From: Neisseria cinerea
Lineage (GTDB): Bacteria > Pseudomonadota > Gammaproteobacteria > Burkholderiales > Neisseriaceae
NCBI RefSeq assembly: GCF_900475315.1
Contig: NZ_LS483369.1
Coordinates: 992,001 to 1,056,000, forward strand
DNA: 64,000 nucleotides
Direction: 5' to 3'
The notes beneath the pieces are model-generated. The model ran no database searches. It saw only the letters and a program-made list of their open reading frames with translations, and had not been told where the DNA came from. The position numbers were made by a program, and so were the translations under genes. Position 1 is the first letter of the stretch. Each line of letters opens with the position of its first letter. Of the stretch, positions 11,020-21,863 are shown piece after piece.

Positions 11020-12792
11020 ATGATTCCATCCGATTTCATTGACGAACTTCTGGCCAAAGTCGATATTGTCGATATTATCGACGAGCAGGTTCCGCTGAAA
11101 AAGGGCGGGGCGAACTATATGGCTTGTTGTCCGTTCCACAAGGAAAAGACGCCGTCGTTTTCGGTCAGTCCGACCAAGCAGTTTTACCATTGTTTCAGTT
11201 GCGGGGCGCACGGTTCGGCGATTGGTTTTGTGATGGAACATCAGGGGCTGTCGTTTCCAGAGGCAGTGCAGTTTCTTGCCGACCGTGTAGGCATGGTTGT
11301 GCCTAAAGTGCGCGGGCAGAACGATAATCCCGAAGTCCGTGCCGAACGTAAGAAGAAACAGCAGACGCTGGAGGAAACGACGGCTGCGGCAGCGGATTTT
11401 TACGCGCAACAGTTGAAATTTAATCCGACTGCAAAAGCTTATTTGGACAAGCGCGGCTTGAGTGCGGAAGTCATCGCGCATTATGGTTTGGGCTATGCGC
11501 CCGACGGCTGGCAGCCTTTGGCGCAAGTGTTCCAACCGTATCCTAATACCGCGTTAGTGGATACGGGTATGGTGATTGACAATGAAGGTCGGCATTATGA
11601 CCGCTTCCGTCATCGGATTATGTTTCCTATCCGAAATCCGCGCGGGCAGGTAATCGGTTTCGGCGGCAGGGTGTTGGATGACTCCAAACCCAAATATCTA
11701 AACTCTCCCGATACACCTTTGTTTGATAAAGGGAAAAACCTTTACGGCTTGTATGAGGGGCGTGCTGCTGTAAAAGAGGCAGGACGGATTTTGGTGGTCG
11801 AAGGCTATATGGACGTGGTCGCGCTGGCGCAGTTCGGCGTAGGCTACGGTGTGGCGGCCTTGGGCACGGCAACAACAGCGGAACACGTCAAAATCCTGAT
11901 GCGTCAGGCAGACAGTATTTATTTCTGTTTCGACGGCGACAGCGCTGGACGGAAAGCCGCTTGGCGCGCACTGGAAAACGCGTTGCCGCAATTGAAAGAC
12001 GACAAATCGCTGCATTTTTTATTCCTGCCGGAAGAACACGACCCCGACAGTTACATCCGTGCCTATGGAAAAGCGCAATTTGAAGATGCGCTGTTGAATC
12101 AAAGCAAGCCGCTGTCGGAATATTTCTGGGAACATCTTTCAGACGGCATTAATCTCAATACGCAGGAAGGCAAGGCGGAATTGGTGAAAACCAGTTCGCC
12201 GCTTTTGGCACAGATTACCGCTCCGGCATTGGCTTATTTGTTGAAACAACGGCTTAGCGAGCTGGTCGGCATCGATCCCGACAATCTCGCCCGACTGATG
12301 GGACAGGAAGCGCCGAAGCGGCACGTCAAACAAAAAAGCTACAAACTGCCTCCGATTTCCGTCAAACAGCCCGTCATGCTGACGCTGGTACAGCGGCAAA
12401 TCCGCAGCCTCTTGATAAATCCTGATTGGGCTGCATATATAGACCTGCCCGATTATTTGGTATTAGACGGCGATTTCGCCTGCCTTGCCAATCTTGCCGA
12501 ATCGATTAAAAGCCATGCCGCCGTACCCGAAACCGCTCAGGTTTTAGAGTATATGCGTGGCTCGCCTTACGAAGAAACGATAAACCGAATCTTCCATTCG
12601 ACGCTCCAGTCGGAAGAAATGAACAGCAGCAGCGAAGAAGATTGCGAGAATTTCCAAATCGGCATGAAAAAACTGCTCAATGAGTTAAAATACAGCCAAA
12701 TCGAAGCATTGAAACAAAAAAGCCTAAAATCGGGCTTAAGTGAAAGTGAAAAAAAACTTTTGCTGTCGCTACTGACCGCAAAACAGAACTGA
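11020..12792 (+). CDS. dnaG: DNA primase DnaG
   Basis: It makes RNA primers for DNA replication and works with DnaB. At 590 aa it is of usual length. The N-terminal CHC2 zinc finger reads CCPFHKEKTPSF with ligands Cys37 and His40 and the CFSC pair Cys58/Cys61. The Toprim core follows, with VVEGYMDVVAL (conserved Glu) and CFDGDSAGRKAAWRALE (acidic pair). The C-terminal helical DnaB-binding part is less conserved. Codons around SDGI near residue 370 contain an in-frame uptake sequence. It precedes rpoD; the rpsU gene often placed before dnaG in E. coli is absent here. Confidence 0.98.
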   Translation: MIPSDFIDELLAKVDIVDIIDEQVPLKKGGANYMACCPFHKEKTPSFSVSPTKQFYHCFSCGAHGSAIGFVMEHQGLSFPEAVQFLADRVGMVVPKVRGQNDNPEVRAERKKKQQTLEETTAAAADFYAQQLKFNPTAKAYLDKRGLSAEVIAHYGLGYAPDGWQPLAQVFQPYPNTALVDTGMVIDNEGRHYDRFRHRIMFPIRNPRGQVIGFGGRVLDDSKPKYLNSPDTPLFDKGKNLYGLYEGRAAVKEAGRILVVEGYMDVVALAQFGVGYGVAALGTATTAEHVKILMRQADSIYFCFDGDSAGRKAAWRALENALPQLKDDKSLHFLFLPEEHDPDSYIRAYGKAQFEDALLNQSKPLSEYFWEHLSDGINLNTQEGKAELVKTSSPLLAQITAPALAYLLKQRLSELVGIDPDNLARLMGQEAPKRHVKQKSYKLPPISVKQPVMLTLVQRQIRSLLINPDWAAYIDLPDYLVLDGDFACLANLAESIKSHAAVPETAQVLEYMRGSPYEETINRIFHSTLQSEEMNSSSEEDCENFQIGMKKLLNELKYSQIEALKQKSLKSGLSESEKKLLLSLLTAKQN

Positions 12793-12976
12793 CCGGCAAA
12801 ATACGCCGTCCATAAACCATCATGCCGTCTGAAAAGTATTAGGCACAGCTGCATAACATACCGGCAGAACATCCGATTAGACAAACTTTCAGATGGCATC
12901 AGAGTACCCCACTCTGCCACGCCTTCAGGTGCGTTCAAACGCAAACCGTCGGCACCTTACCAACAGAAAGCAGACA

Positions 12977-14905
12977 ATGTCCAGAAACCAAAATCACGAA
13001 GAATATCAAGACGACACCCGTCCGTTAAGCATTGAAGAGCAACGCGCGCGCCTGCGCCAGCTCATCATCATGGGTAAAGAACGCGGCTACATCACCTACT
13101 CCGAAATCAACGACGCCCTGCCAGACGATATGTCTGATGCCGACCAAATCGACAATATCGTCAGCATGATTTCCGGCTTGGGCATCCAAGTTACCGAACA
13201 CACACCGGACGCAGAAGACATCCTTTTAAGCGACAATGCCGCCGTTACCGACGATGATGCAGTCGAAGAGGCTGAAGCCGCCCTTTCCAACGCCGATTCC
13301 GAGTTCGGCAGAACTACCGACCCCGTCCGTATGTATATGCGTGAGATGGGACAGGTCGACCTGCTGACCCGCGAAGACGAAATCATCATTGCAAAAAAAA
13401 TCGAAAATGCCCTGAAAAACATGGTTCAGGCAATTTCCGCCTGCCCTGGTTCCATCGCGGAAATCCTAGGGCTAATCGAAAAAATCCGCAAAGACGAAAT
13501 CCGTGTCGATGAAGTCGTCGAAGCCATTATCGACCCCAACGAAGTCCTGCTGAACGAATTGGGACTCGGACACCTAGAAAACACTGCACACGAAGAGCCA
13601 GCCAATGACGACCCGGATGCAGATGAAGATGATGAAGAATCGGAAGGCGATGCGGATGCCATCTCTGCAGCCAATCTTGCTGAACTGAAACAAAAGGTCA
13701 TCGATCATTTTGCACAAATTGAAAAAGACTATAAGAAAATGATCAGCCGTTTGGAAAAACACCACAGCCGGCACAAAGACTATCTCGCCTACCGCGATGC
13801 CATCGCCAACAAACTTTTGGAAGTCCGCTTCGCCACCCGCCAAATCGAGAGCCTAAGCGGCAACCTACGCAACCGTGTCGAAAACATCCGCAAACTCGAA
13901 CGCGAAATCCGCGATATCTGCCTTGACCGCGTCCATATGGAACGCGACTATTTCATCCAAAACTTCCTGCCCGAAATCACCAACCTGCAATGGGTGGAAG
14001 AAGAAGTTGCTAAAGGCAGGGTCTGGAGCAACGCTCTCGACCGCTTCCGCCACGCCATCCTCGAAAAACAAACCGAGTTGGCAAATATGGAAAGAGAAAC
14101 CCGTATTTCCATCGAAGAGCTGAAAGAAATCAACAAAAATATGGTGTCGAGCGAAAAAGAAACCGCAGCCGCCAAGCAGGAAATGATTCAGGCAAACTTG
14201 CGGCTGGTGATTTCCATTGCCAAAAAATACACCAACCGAGGCTTACAGTTCCTTGATTTGATTCAAGAAGGCAATATCGGCTTGATGAAGGCGGTCGATA
14301 AATTCGAATACCGCCGCGGCTACAAATTCTCCACCTACGCGACATGGTGGATCCGTCAGGCGATTACCCGTTCGATTGCCGACCAGGCACGCACCATCCG
14401 TATCCCGGTGCATATGATTGAAACCATCAACAAGATGAACCGCATCTCCCGCCAGCACCTTCAAGAAACCGGAGAAGAACCGGATTCCGCCAAACTTGCC
14501 GAACTGATGCAGATGCCTGAAGACAAAATCCGTAAAATCATGAAAATCGCCAAAGAACCGATTTCCATGGAAACACCTATAGGCGACGACGACGATTCGC
14601 ACTTGGGCGACTTTATCGAGGATTCCAACAATATTGCTCCGGCTGATGCGGCAATGTACACCAGCCTGCATGAGGTAACCAAAGAAATCCTTGAAAGCCT
14701 GACGCCTCGTGAAGCCAAAGTCTTACGTATGCGCTTCGGCATCGACATGAATACCGACCATACGCTTGAAGAAGTTGGCAAACAGTTTGACGTAACCCGC
14801 GAACGCATCCGCCAAATTGAGGCAAAAGCACTCCGCAAGTTGCGCCACCCGACTCGCAGCGACCGCTTGAGAAGCTTCTTGGACAGTGAAGACAGCAAGT
14901 TGTAA
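12977..14905 (+). CDS. rpoD: RNA polymerase primary sigma factor (sigma-70)
   Basis: Directs RNA polymerase to housekeeping promoters. The start chosen is the ATG giving [18 protein letters not shown] (642 aa); an open frame 28 codons longer upstream has no family support. Region 1.1 is at the N-terminus and region 1.2 reads [22 protein letters not shown] long acidic non-conserved insert follows ([13 protein letters not shown]). Region 2 has [20 protein letters not shown] and [19 protein letters not shown], and region 4.2 has [19 protein letters not shown]. An intrinsic terminator follows closely. Confidence 0.98.
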   Translation: MSRNQNHEEYQDDTRPLSIEEQRARLRQLIIMGKERGYITYSEINDALPDDMSDADQIDNIVSMISGLGIQVTEHTPDAEDILLSDNAAVTDDDAVEEAEAALSNADSEFGRTTDPVRMYMREMGQVDLLTREDEIIIAKKIENALKNMVQAISACPGSIAEILGLIEKIRKDEIRVDEVVEAIIDPNEVLLNELGLGHLENTAHEEPANDDPDADEDDEESEGDADAISAANLAELKQKVIDHFAQIEKDYKKMISRLEKHHSRHKDYLAYRDAIANKLLEVRFATRQIESLSGNLRNRVENIRKLEREIRDICLDRVHMERDYFIQNFLPEITNLQWVEEEVAKGRVWSNALDRFRHAILEKQTELANMERETRISIEELKEINKNMVSSEKETAAAKQEMIQANLRLVISIAKKYTNRGLQFLDLIQEGNIGLMKAVDKFEYRRGYKFSTYATWWIRQAITRSIADQARTIRIPVHMIETINKMNRISRQHLQETGEEPDSAKLAELMQMPEDKIRKIMKIAKEPISMETPIGDDDDSHLGDFIEDSNNIAPADAAMYTSLHEVTKEILESLTPREAKVLRMRFGIDMNTDHTLEEVGKQFDVTRERIRQIEAKALRKLRHPTRSDRLRSFLDSEDSKL

Positions 14906-14916
14906 ACCCGACACAA

Positions 14917-14947
14917 AACGCAGGTTGTAAAACCTGCGTTTTTTTAT
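14917..14947 (+). terminator. Terminator of rpoD
   Basis: Perfect 10-bp stem AACGCAGGTT / AACCTGCGTT with a 4-base loop and a T-run. Confidence 0.95.
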
Positions 14948-15005
14948 AGCGGGCATTTTATCCGCCTTAAGCCGCCTTCCAAACCCATACCTAAAACAAG
15001 AGATA

Positions 15006-15037
15006 AATGCCGTCTGAACCATTTTCAGACGGCATTT
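15006..15037. terminator. Inverted uptake-sequence pair
   Basis: AATGCCGTCTGAA and TTCAGACGGCATT, 6-base loop. It insulates rpoD from the ABC importer operon. Confidence 0.75.
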
Positions 15038-15149
15038 CCCTTATTCCATTTTTGTGTTTTATCCACGGTTGATATTCCTATCCATTATTTAACACTCCCT
15101 TACAAAGCCGTTAAAATACCGCCGTTATTACGTTGATTGTCTGATTCTG

Positions 15150-15809
15150 ATGAACTGGCCTTATCTGATTGACGCCATACCCAAATTCGTTGACGCAGCA
15201 AAGCTGACGCTGGAATTGTCGGCTTATGGCATCGTTTTATCGTTGTTGTTCGGCTTGCCCGTTGCCGTGGTTACGGCATACCGCATCCGCCCCTTCTACG
15301 CATTGGCACGCACCTATATCGAGTTGTCGCGCAATACGCCCCTGCTGATTCAGCTGTTTTTCCTGTATTACGGCCTGCCGAAAATGGGCATCAAATGGGA
15401 CGGCTTCACCTGCGGCGTGATTGCACTGGTTTTCTTGGGTGCAAGCTACATGGCGGAAGCCATCCGCGCCGGCATTCTAGCCGTCCCCAAAGGACAGATT
15501 GAAGCGGGCAAGGCAATCGGTTTAAACCGATTTCAAGTCTTCCGCTATGTCGAATTGCCTCAAGCATGGGCGGTCACCGTTCCCGCCATCGGCGCAAACG
15601 TATTGTTTCTGATGAAAGAAACATCTATCGTCAGCGCAGTCGGCATTGCGGAATTGCTGTTCGTTACCAAAGACATCATCGGCATGGACTACAAAACCAA
15701 CGAGGCATTGTTCCTGCTGTTTGCCAGCTACCTGATTATCCTTCTGCCCGTTTCGCTTTTGGCGCGCTGGGCCGAAAACCGCGTACGGAGTGCAAAATAT
15801 GGTGTTTGA
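15150..15809 (+). CDS. Polar amino-acid ABC importer, permease 1
   Basis: Inner-membrane permease of the HisMQ/GlnP type, 219 aa. The N-terminal helix pair is followed by the family signature TYIELSRNTPLLIQLFFLYYGLP. The EAA loop contacting the ATPase is visible as EAIRAGILAVPKGQIEAGKAIGLN, split here by convention near Gly/Gln. About five hydrophobic helices can be seen. It opens a four-gene operon with the next permease, the ATPase and the binding protein. Substrate is not determined by this subunit; cysteine/cystine or another polar amino acid is likely. Confidence 0.9.
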   Translation: MNWPYLIDAIPKFVDAAKLTLELSAYGIVLSLLFGLPVAVVTAYRIRPFYALARTYIELSRNTPLLIQLFFLYYGLPKMGIKWDGFTCGVIALVFLGASYMAEAIRAGILAVPKGQIEAGKAIGLNRFQVFRYVELPQAWAVTVPAIGANVLFLMKETSIVSAVGIAELLFVTKDIIGMDYKTNEALFLLFASYLIILLPVSLLARWAENRVRSAKYGV

Positions 15810-16467
15810 CTGGCTGTTTGAAGGACAAAACGCGGCGCGCTTGGGCGAAGGCCTGTTGCTGACGGCGCAGATTTCCCTGGCTTCCGTTGCCGCCTCCTGC
15901 GTATTGGGCACGCTGTTCGGCTTGGTTCTGCGTTCACGCAACCGGCTCATCCGCTTTGTCGGACGGTTTTATCTCGAAACCATCCGAATCGTGCCGATTT
16001 TGGTATGGCTGTTCGGCCTGTATTTCGGCCTATCCGTCTGGACAGGCATCCACATCGACGGATTTTGGGTCTGCGTCTGGGTATTTACCATGTGGGGCAT
16101 CGCCGAAATGGGCGATTTGGTCCGCGGCGCATTGGAATCGATTGAAAAACACCAGGTCGAATCAGGCTTGGCACTCGGCTTGAGCCGCGGGCAGGTATTC
16201 CGTTACATCGAGCTGCCGCAAAGTATCCGCCGCGTATTACCCGGCGCCGTCAACCTGTTCACGCGCATGATCAAAACCAGCTCGCTCGCCTCCCTTATCG
16301 GCGTCATCGAAGTCGTCAAAGTCGGCCAGCAAATCATCGAAAACTCTTTGCTGACGCAGCCCAATGCTTCATTTTGGGTTTACGGCCTGATTTTTATGCT
16401 GTATTTCTTCTGTTGCTGGCCACTGTCGCTACTGGCGGCAAAACTTGAACAAAAATGGGAACACTGA
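15799..16467 (+). CDS. Polar amino-acid ABC importer, permease 2
   Basis: Second membrane subunit of the importer, paralogous to permease 1. The start is the ATG giving MVFDWLFEGQNAARL, with GGAG at 15787-15790 eight bases upstream; it overlaps the end of permease 1 by 11 bases, suggesting coupled translation. Signature parts are FYLETIRIVPILVWLFGLYF and the EAA-like loop ALESIEKHQVESGLALGLSR. It has about 222 aa and several hydrophobic helices. It pairs with permease 1 as a heterodimer. Confidence 0.9.
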   Translation: MVFDWLFEGQNAARLGEGLLLTAQISLASVAASCVLGTLFGLVLRSRNRLIRFVGRFYLETIRIVPILVWLFGLYFGLSVWTGIHIDGFWVCVWVFTMWGIAEMGDLVRGALESIEKHQVESGLALGLSRGQVFRYIELPQSIRRVLPGAVNLFTRMIKTSSLASLIGVIEVVKVGQQIIENSLLTQPNASFWVYGLIFMLYFFCCWPLSLLAAKLEQKWEH

Positions 16468-16468
16468 C

Positions 16469-17200
16469 ATGGCTTTACTGAGCATCCGCAACCTGCACAA
16501 ACAATACGGCAACGTAACCGCCATCCAATCCTTAGACTTGGACTTGGAAAAGGGCGAAGTCATCGTACTGCTGGGTCCGTCCGGCTGCGGCAAATCCACA
16601 CTCCTGCGCTGCGTCAACGGTTTGGAACCGTACCAAGGCGGCAGCATCGTGATGGACGGTGTCGGCGAATTCGGCAAAGACGTTTCCTGGCAAACCGCCC
16701 GGCAAAAAGTCGGCATGGTCTTCCAAAGCTATGAACTGTTTGCCCACATGACCGTCATCGAAAACATCCTCTTAGGCCCGGTGAAAGTACAAAACCGCAA
16801 CCGTGCCGAAGCAGAGGCACAAGCCGACAAACTGTTGGAACGCGTCGGACTGCTCGACCGCAAAAACGCCTATCCGCGCGAACTCTCCGGCGGCCAGAAA
16901 CAGCGCATCGCCATCGTCCGCGCCCTGTGCCTGAATCCGGAAGTCATCCTTCTGGACGAAATTACCGCCGCACTCGATCCCGAAATGGTGCGCGAAGTCT
17001 TGGAAGTGGTTTTGGAACTCGCCCGCGAAGGCATGAGCATGCTCATCGTAACCCATGAAATGGGGTTTGCACGCAAAGTTGCCGACCGCATCGTCTTCAT
17101 GGACAAAGGCGGCATCGTCGAATCGTCCGACCCCGGAACCTTCTTCTCCGCACCAAAAAGCGAACGCGCCCGCCAATTTCTGGCAGGCATGGACTACTGA
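16469..17200 (+). CDS. Polar amino-acid ABC importer, ATPase
   Basis: GlnQ/HisP-type ATPase, 243 aa. The start is ATG at 16469, one base after the stop of permease 2, preceded by GGGA at a good distance. Walker A is GPSGCGKSTLLR, the Q-loop is in VFQSYELFAHMTV, the ABC signature is LSGGQKQRIAIVRAL, Walker B is VILLDEITAALDPEMV (an Ile-Thr where most relatives have Pro-Thr-Ser), and the H-loop is IVTHEMGFA. Located between the permeases and the binding protein. Confidence 0.93.
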   Translation: MALLSIRNLHKQYGNVTAIQSLDLDLEKGEVIVLLGPSGCGKSTLLRCVNGLEPYQGGSIVMDGVGEFGKDVSWQTARQKVGMVFQSYELFAHMTVIENILLGPVKVQNRNRAEAEAQADKLLERVGLLDRKNAYPRELSGGQKQRIAIVRALCLNPEVILLDEITAALDPEMVREVLEVVLELAREGMSMLIVTHEMGFARKVADRIVFMDKGGIVESSDPGTFFSAPKSERARQFLAGMDY

Positions 17201-17274
17201 TTTACCGCAAACCGTCCGAACCCCCTTTCAGACGGCATTCCACCCCAAGCAAACATTCAAAAAGGAGATTCCCA

Positions 17275-18129
17275 ATGAAACTGAACGCAAAATTCAAAGC
17301 GCTACTCGCTTCCGCTGCCATCGCCGTCGGTCTGACCGCCTGCGGAGGCAGCTCCGGCGATGCCCAATCTTCACAAAGCGGCGGCGCGGCAACCGTTGCC
17401 TCCATCAAAGAAAAAGGCGTCATCCGTATCGGCGTATTCGGCGACAAACCTCCGTTCGGCTATGTTGATGCCAACGGTAAAAACCAAGGTTTTGACGTTG
17501 AAATCGCCAAAGACCTGGCCAAAGACCTGCTCGGCAGCCCCGACAAAGTCGAGTTCGTCCTGACCGAGGCCGCAAACCGCGTCGAATACGTCCGTTCCGG
17601 CAAAGTCGACCTCATCCTGGCCAACTTCACCAAAACACCCGAACGCGCCGAAGCTGTCGATTTTGCCGACCCCTACATGAAAGTGGCCTTGGGCGTGGTT
17701 TCCCCCAAAGACAAACCGATTACAGACATCGCGCAACTGAAAGACCAAACCCTGCTGGTCAACAAAGGCACCACCGCCGACGCCTTCTTCACCAAAAGCC
17801 ATCCTGAAGTCAAACTGCTGAAATTCGACCAAAATACCGAAACCTTCGACGCACTGAAAGACGGTCGCGGCGTAGCACTAGCCCACGACAACGCCCTGCT
17901 GTGGGCATGGGCAAAAGAAAACCCGAACTTTGAAGTCGCCATCGGCAACCTCGGCCCTGCCGAATTCATCGCACCGGCCGTTCAAAAAGGCAACACCGAC
18001 CTCTTGAACTGGGTCAACGGCGAAATCGCCGCCATGAAAAAAGACGGCCGTCTGAAAGCCGCCTATGAAAAAACCCTGTTGCCCGTATATGGTGAGAAAG
18101 TCAAACCGGAAGAATTGTTGGCTGAATAA
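17275..18129 (+). CDS. Polar amino-acid ABC importer, substrate-binding lipoprotein
   Basis: Family-3 solute-binding protein, 284 aa, anchored to the membrane by Cys23 (lipobox LTAC). The ribosome site AAAAAGGAG lies 6-7 bases before the ATG. The first lobe starts IKEKGVIRIGVFGDKPPFGY and holds the ligand arginine region ANRVEYVRSGKVDLILANFT, followed by TPERAEAVDFADPY. The second lobe has LLVNKGTTADAFF. Neisserial relatives of this type bind cysteine or cystine, but the ligand here is only inferred. A DUS lies between the ATPase and this gene, which may reduce read-through or simply be tolerated. Confidence 0.9.
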   Translation: MKLNAKFKALLASAAIAVGLTACGGSSGDAQSSQSGGAATVASIKEKGVIRIGVFGDKPPFGYVDANGKNQGFDVEIAKDLAKDLLGSPDKVEFVLTEAANRVEYVRSGKVDLILANFTKTPERAEAVDFADPYMKVALGVVSPKDKPITDIAQLKDQTLLVNKGTTADAFFTKSHPEVKLLKFDQNTETFDALKDGRGVALAHDNALLWAWAKENPNFEVAIGNLGPAEFIAPAVQKGNTDLLNWVNGEIAAMKKDGRLKAAYEKTLLPVYGEKVKPEELLAE

Positions 18130-18202
18130 TCTGACATCTTCTATACAGCGTTATTGTCTAATAAAAACCCGTCTGAAAACGAACCAATCAGCAACTCTTG
18201 AT

Positions 18203-18236
18203 AGCCTCCCCTCCAAAAACGGAAGGGAGGCTGCTT
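18203..18236 (+). terminator. Terminator after the ABC importer operon
   Basis: 8-bp stem AGCCTCCC / GGGAGGCT with a 14-base loop, followed by GCTTTATA. Confidence 0.7.
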
Positions 18237-18249
18237 TATACCTAATGAT

Positions 18250-18303
18250 AAAAAACTGCACCTTAATAACTTGAGAAGATAGATAACTTCCAGGTGCAGT
18301 TTG
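18250..18303 (-). terminator. Terminator of the HerA-like gene
   Basis: Arms AAACTGCACC (18253-18262 region) and GGTGCAGTTT (about 18293-18302) pair perfectly. On the minus strand the stem is followed by a T-run (AAAAA before 18253 on the plus strand). Confidence 0.75.
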
Positions 18304-18335
18304 ATTTTCAGACAGTTTTTACGATTGCCGGTTGA

Positions 18336-19865
18336 TTATTTGAACATATTTTTAATAATGCCCATCACGCTTCGGGAGATGGCGTTGGTCACTTGACGGT
18401 TGATTTGGCTGCCAATGGCATCTGCAACGTTGTAACCCAAGCCCTGTCCTGATTTTTTACGTCCGCCGCTCAAGCCGCCGAGCAGTCCGCCGAGTATGCC
18501 TGGGTCGGCATTGGCGGCTTCTTTTTCAGCGGCTTTTTGCGCTTTTTCCTGCTCTTTTGCCGCCGCTGCCGCCTCTTTCTCCGCCGCAGCCTGACTGTCG
18601 GCTTCGGCTAAGGCTTCAAAGGCGGAATAGTTGTCCACCATGTCTTTATAGGTCGGATACAAATCGTCGTTTTGGAACAGGCGGTTGCGCTCTTCGGTGG
18701 CAAGCGGGGTTAAGGAAGATTGCGGCGGCAGGACGAGCGCGCGTTCTACCGGCTCGGGCATGCCTTTTTCGTCAAGGAAGGAAACGAGTGCTTCGCCGAC
18801 GCCGAGTTCCGCAATCGCTTCGGCAACTTTGATATTCGGGTTACTGCGGAAGGTTTCGGCAGCGGCCTTAACCGCTTTTTGGTCGCGCGGCGTGAAGGCG
18901 CGCAGGGCATGTTGCACGCGGTTGCCGAGCTGTCCGAGGATGGTATCGGGCAAATCGAGCGGATTTTGGGTCACGAAATACACACCCACGCCTTTGGAAC
19001 GGATCAAGCGCACGACTTGCTCGACCTGTTCCACCAACGCATTGGCGGCGTTGTCGAACATCAAATGCGCTTCGTCGAAGAACATTACGAATTTCGGTTT
19101 CTCCAAATCGCCGACTTCGGGCAGGGTTTCAAACAACTCCGCCAACATCCACAGCAAAAACGCGCTGTACATACGCGGCGAGCGCATCAGTTTTTCCGAA
19201 TTGAGGACGTTGATGACGCCTTTGCCGTTGTCGGTCTGCATCCAATCTTGCAGGTTAAGCGACGGCTCGCCGAAGAATTTTTCCGCACCTTCGTTCTCCA
19301 GCGTCAAAAGCTGACGCTGAATCGCGCCGATACTGGCGGCGGAGACGTTGCCGTATTGCGTGCGGTATTCCGAAGCGTGGTCGGAAACGTGTTTCAGCAT
19401 ACTGCGCAAGTCTTTCAAATCCAGAATGTGCCAGCCTTTATCGTCGGCGACTTTGAACACGAGGTTCAACAAGCCTTCCTGCGTATCGTTCAAATTCATC
19501 AAACGCGCCAGCAGCAGCGGCCCCATCTCCGAAACGGTTACGCGCACCGGAATGCCGGTTTCGCCGTAAACATCCCAAAAGCGCACGGGGAAACTTTGCA
19601 GCCATTGCTCGCCCAAACCAAACTCGGCAATGCGCTCGCCCACCTTGCCGCTGGCGGCACCCGCTTGCGCGATGCCCGACAAATCGCCTTTGACGTCAAC
19701 CAAAAATACGGGAACGCCCTCGCTGCTGAAGGCTTCCGCCATACGGCGCAGAGTCACGGTTTTGCCCGTACCGGTCGCACCGGCGATCAAACCGTGGCGG
19801 TTCGCCATTTTGCCTTGGATTTCGAGCGTTTTCCCGTCGGCACGCGCAATTTGAAATGTAGTCAT
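18336..19865 (-). CDS. HerA-like ATPase (YjgR / DUF853 family)
   Basis: A 509-aa P-loop ATPase of the FtsK-HerA superfamily with unknown cellular role. Walker A is AGATGTGKTVTLR near residue 32 and Walker B is KFVMFFDEAHLMFD. A sensor-like motif VYFVTQNPLDLPDTILGQLGNR follows, then the arginine region HALRAFTPRDQKAV. Residues 425-450 form an alanine/glutamate-rich stretch (EKEAAAAAKEQEKAQKAAEK), likely helical, and a glycine-rich GILGGLLGGLSGG precedes the C-terminus. YjgR proteins are widespread singletons. It stands alone, with terminators on both sides. Confidence 0.88.
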   Translation of the reverse strand: MTTFQIARADGKTLEIQGKMANRHGLIAGATGTGKTVTLRRMAEAFSSEGVPVFLVDVKGDLSGIAQAGAASGKVGERIAEFGLGEQWLQSFPVRFWDVYGETGIPVRVTVSEMGPLLLARLMNLNDTQEGLLNLVFKVADDKGWHILDLKDLRSMLKHVSDHASEYRTQYGNVSAASIGAIQRQLLTLENEGAEKFFGEPSLNLQDWMQTDNGKGVINVLNSEKLMRSPRMYSAFLLWMLAELFETLPEVGDLEKPKFVMFFDEAHLMFDNAANALVEQVEQVVRLIRSKGVGVYFVTQNPLDLPDTILGQLGNRVQHALRAFTPRDQKAVKAAAETFRSNPNIKVAEAIAELGVGEALVSFLDEKGMPEPVERALVLPPQSSLTPLATEERNRLFQNDDLYPTYKDMVDNYSAFEALAEADSQAAAEKEAAAAAKEQEKAQKAAEKEAANADPGILGGLLGGLSGGRKKSGQGLGYNVADAIGSQINRQVTNAISRSVMGIIKNMFK

Positions 19866-20071
19866 GATTATTCCTTAGAATCCGTGATACGGAACCATAT
19901 ATTATCTTTAAAAACAAATATCCTAATATTTGCAGCCAAAGAATTTAACCCAAACAAATTTTTAAATTTACATTTTATATTATTTGATAAAAAGTTTCCG
20001 AAAATTGAAAGCCGTTGAATGTATCATCAAAGTCAAACTTCAAAATCAAACCGCCCCTCCTTACCTGTAAA

Positions 20072-20114
20072 AATGCCGTCTGAAAACCTTTATTCAGATT
20101 TTCAGACGGCATTC
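20072..20114. terminator. Inverted uptake-sequence pair
   Basis: AATGCCGTCTGAAAA and TTTTCAGACGGCATT pair with a loop of about a dozen bases just past the pyrG stop. Confidence 0.82.
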
Positions 20115-20135
20115 TAATCATCACATACCGCGTTA

Positions 20136-21800
<1,665 letters not shown>

Positions 21801-21863
21801 TTAACTTGAAGCACTTGGTTCTGGCAAACAAACGAATACCGTTTCTACGGCAACCGGATATTT

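Noticed and set aside
18720-20018. Very long plus-strand open frame opposite the HerA-like gene
   Set aside because: Shadow frame of a high-GC gene; composition is His/Phe/Arg-rich with no domain.
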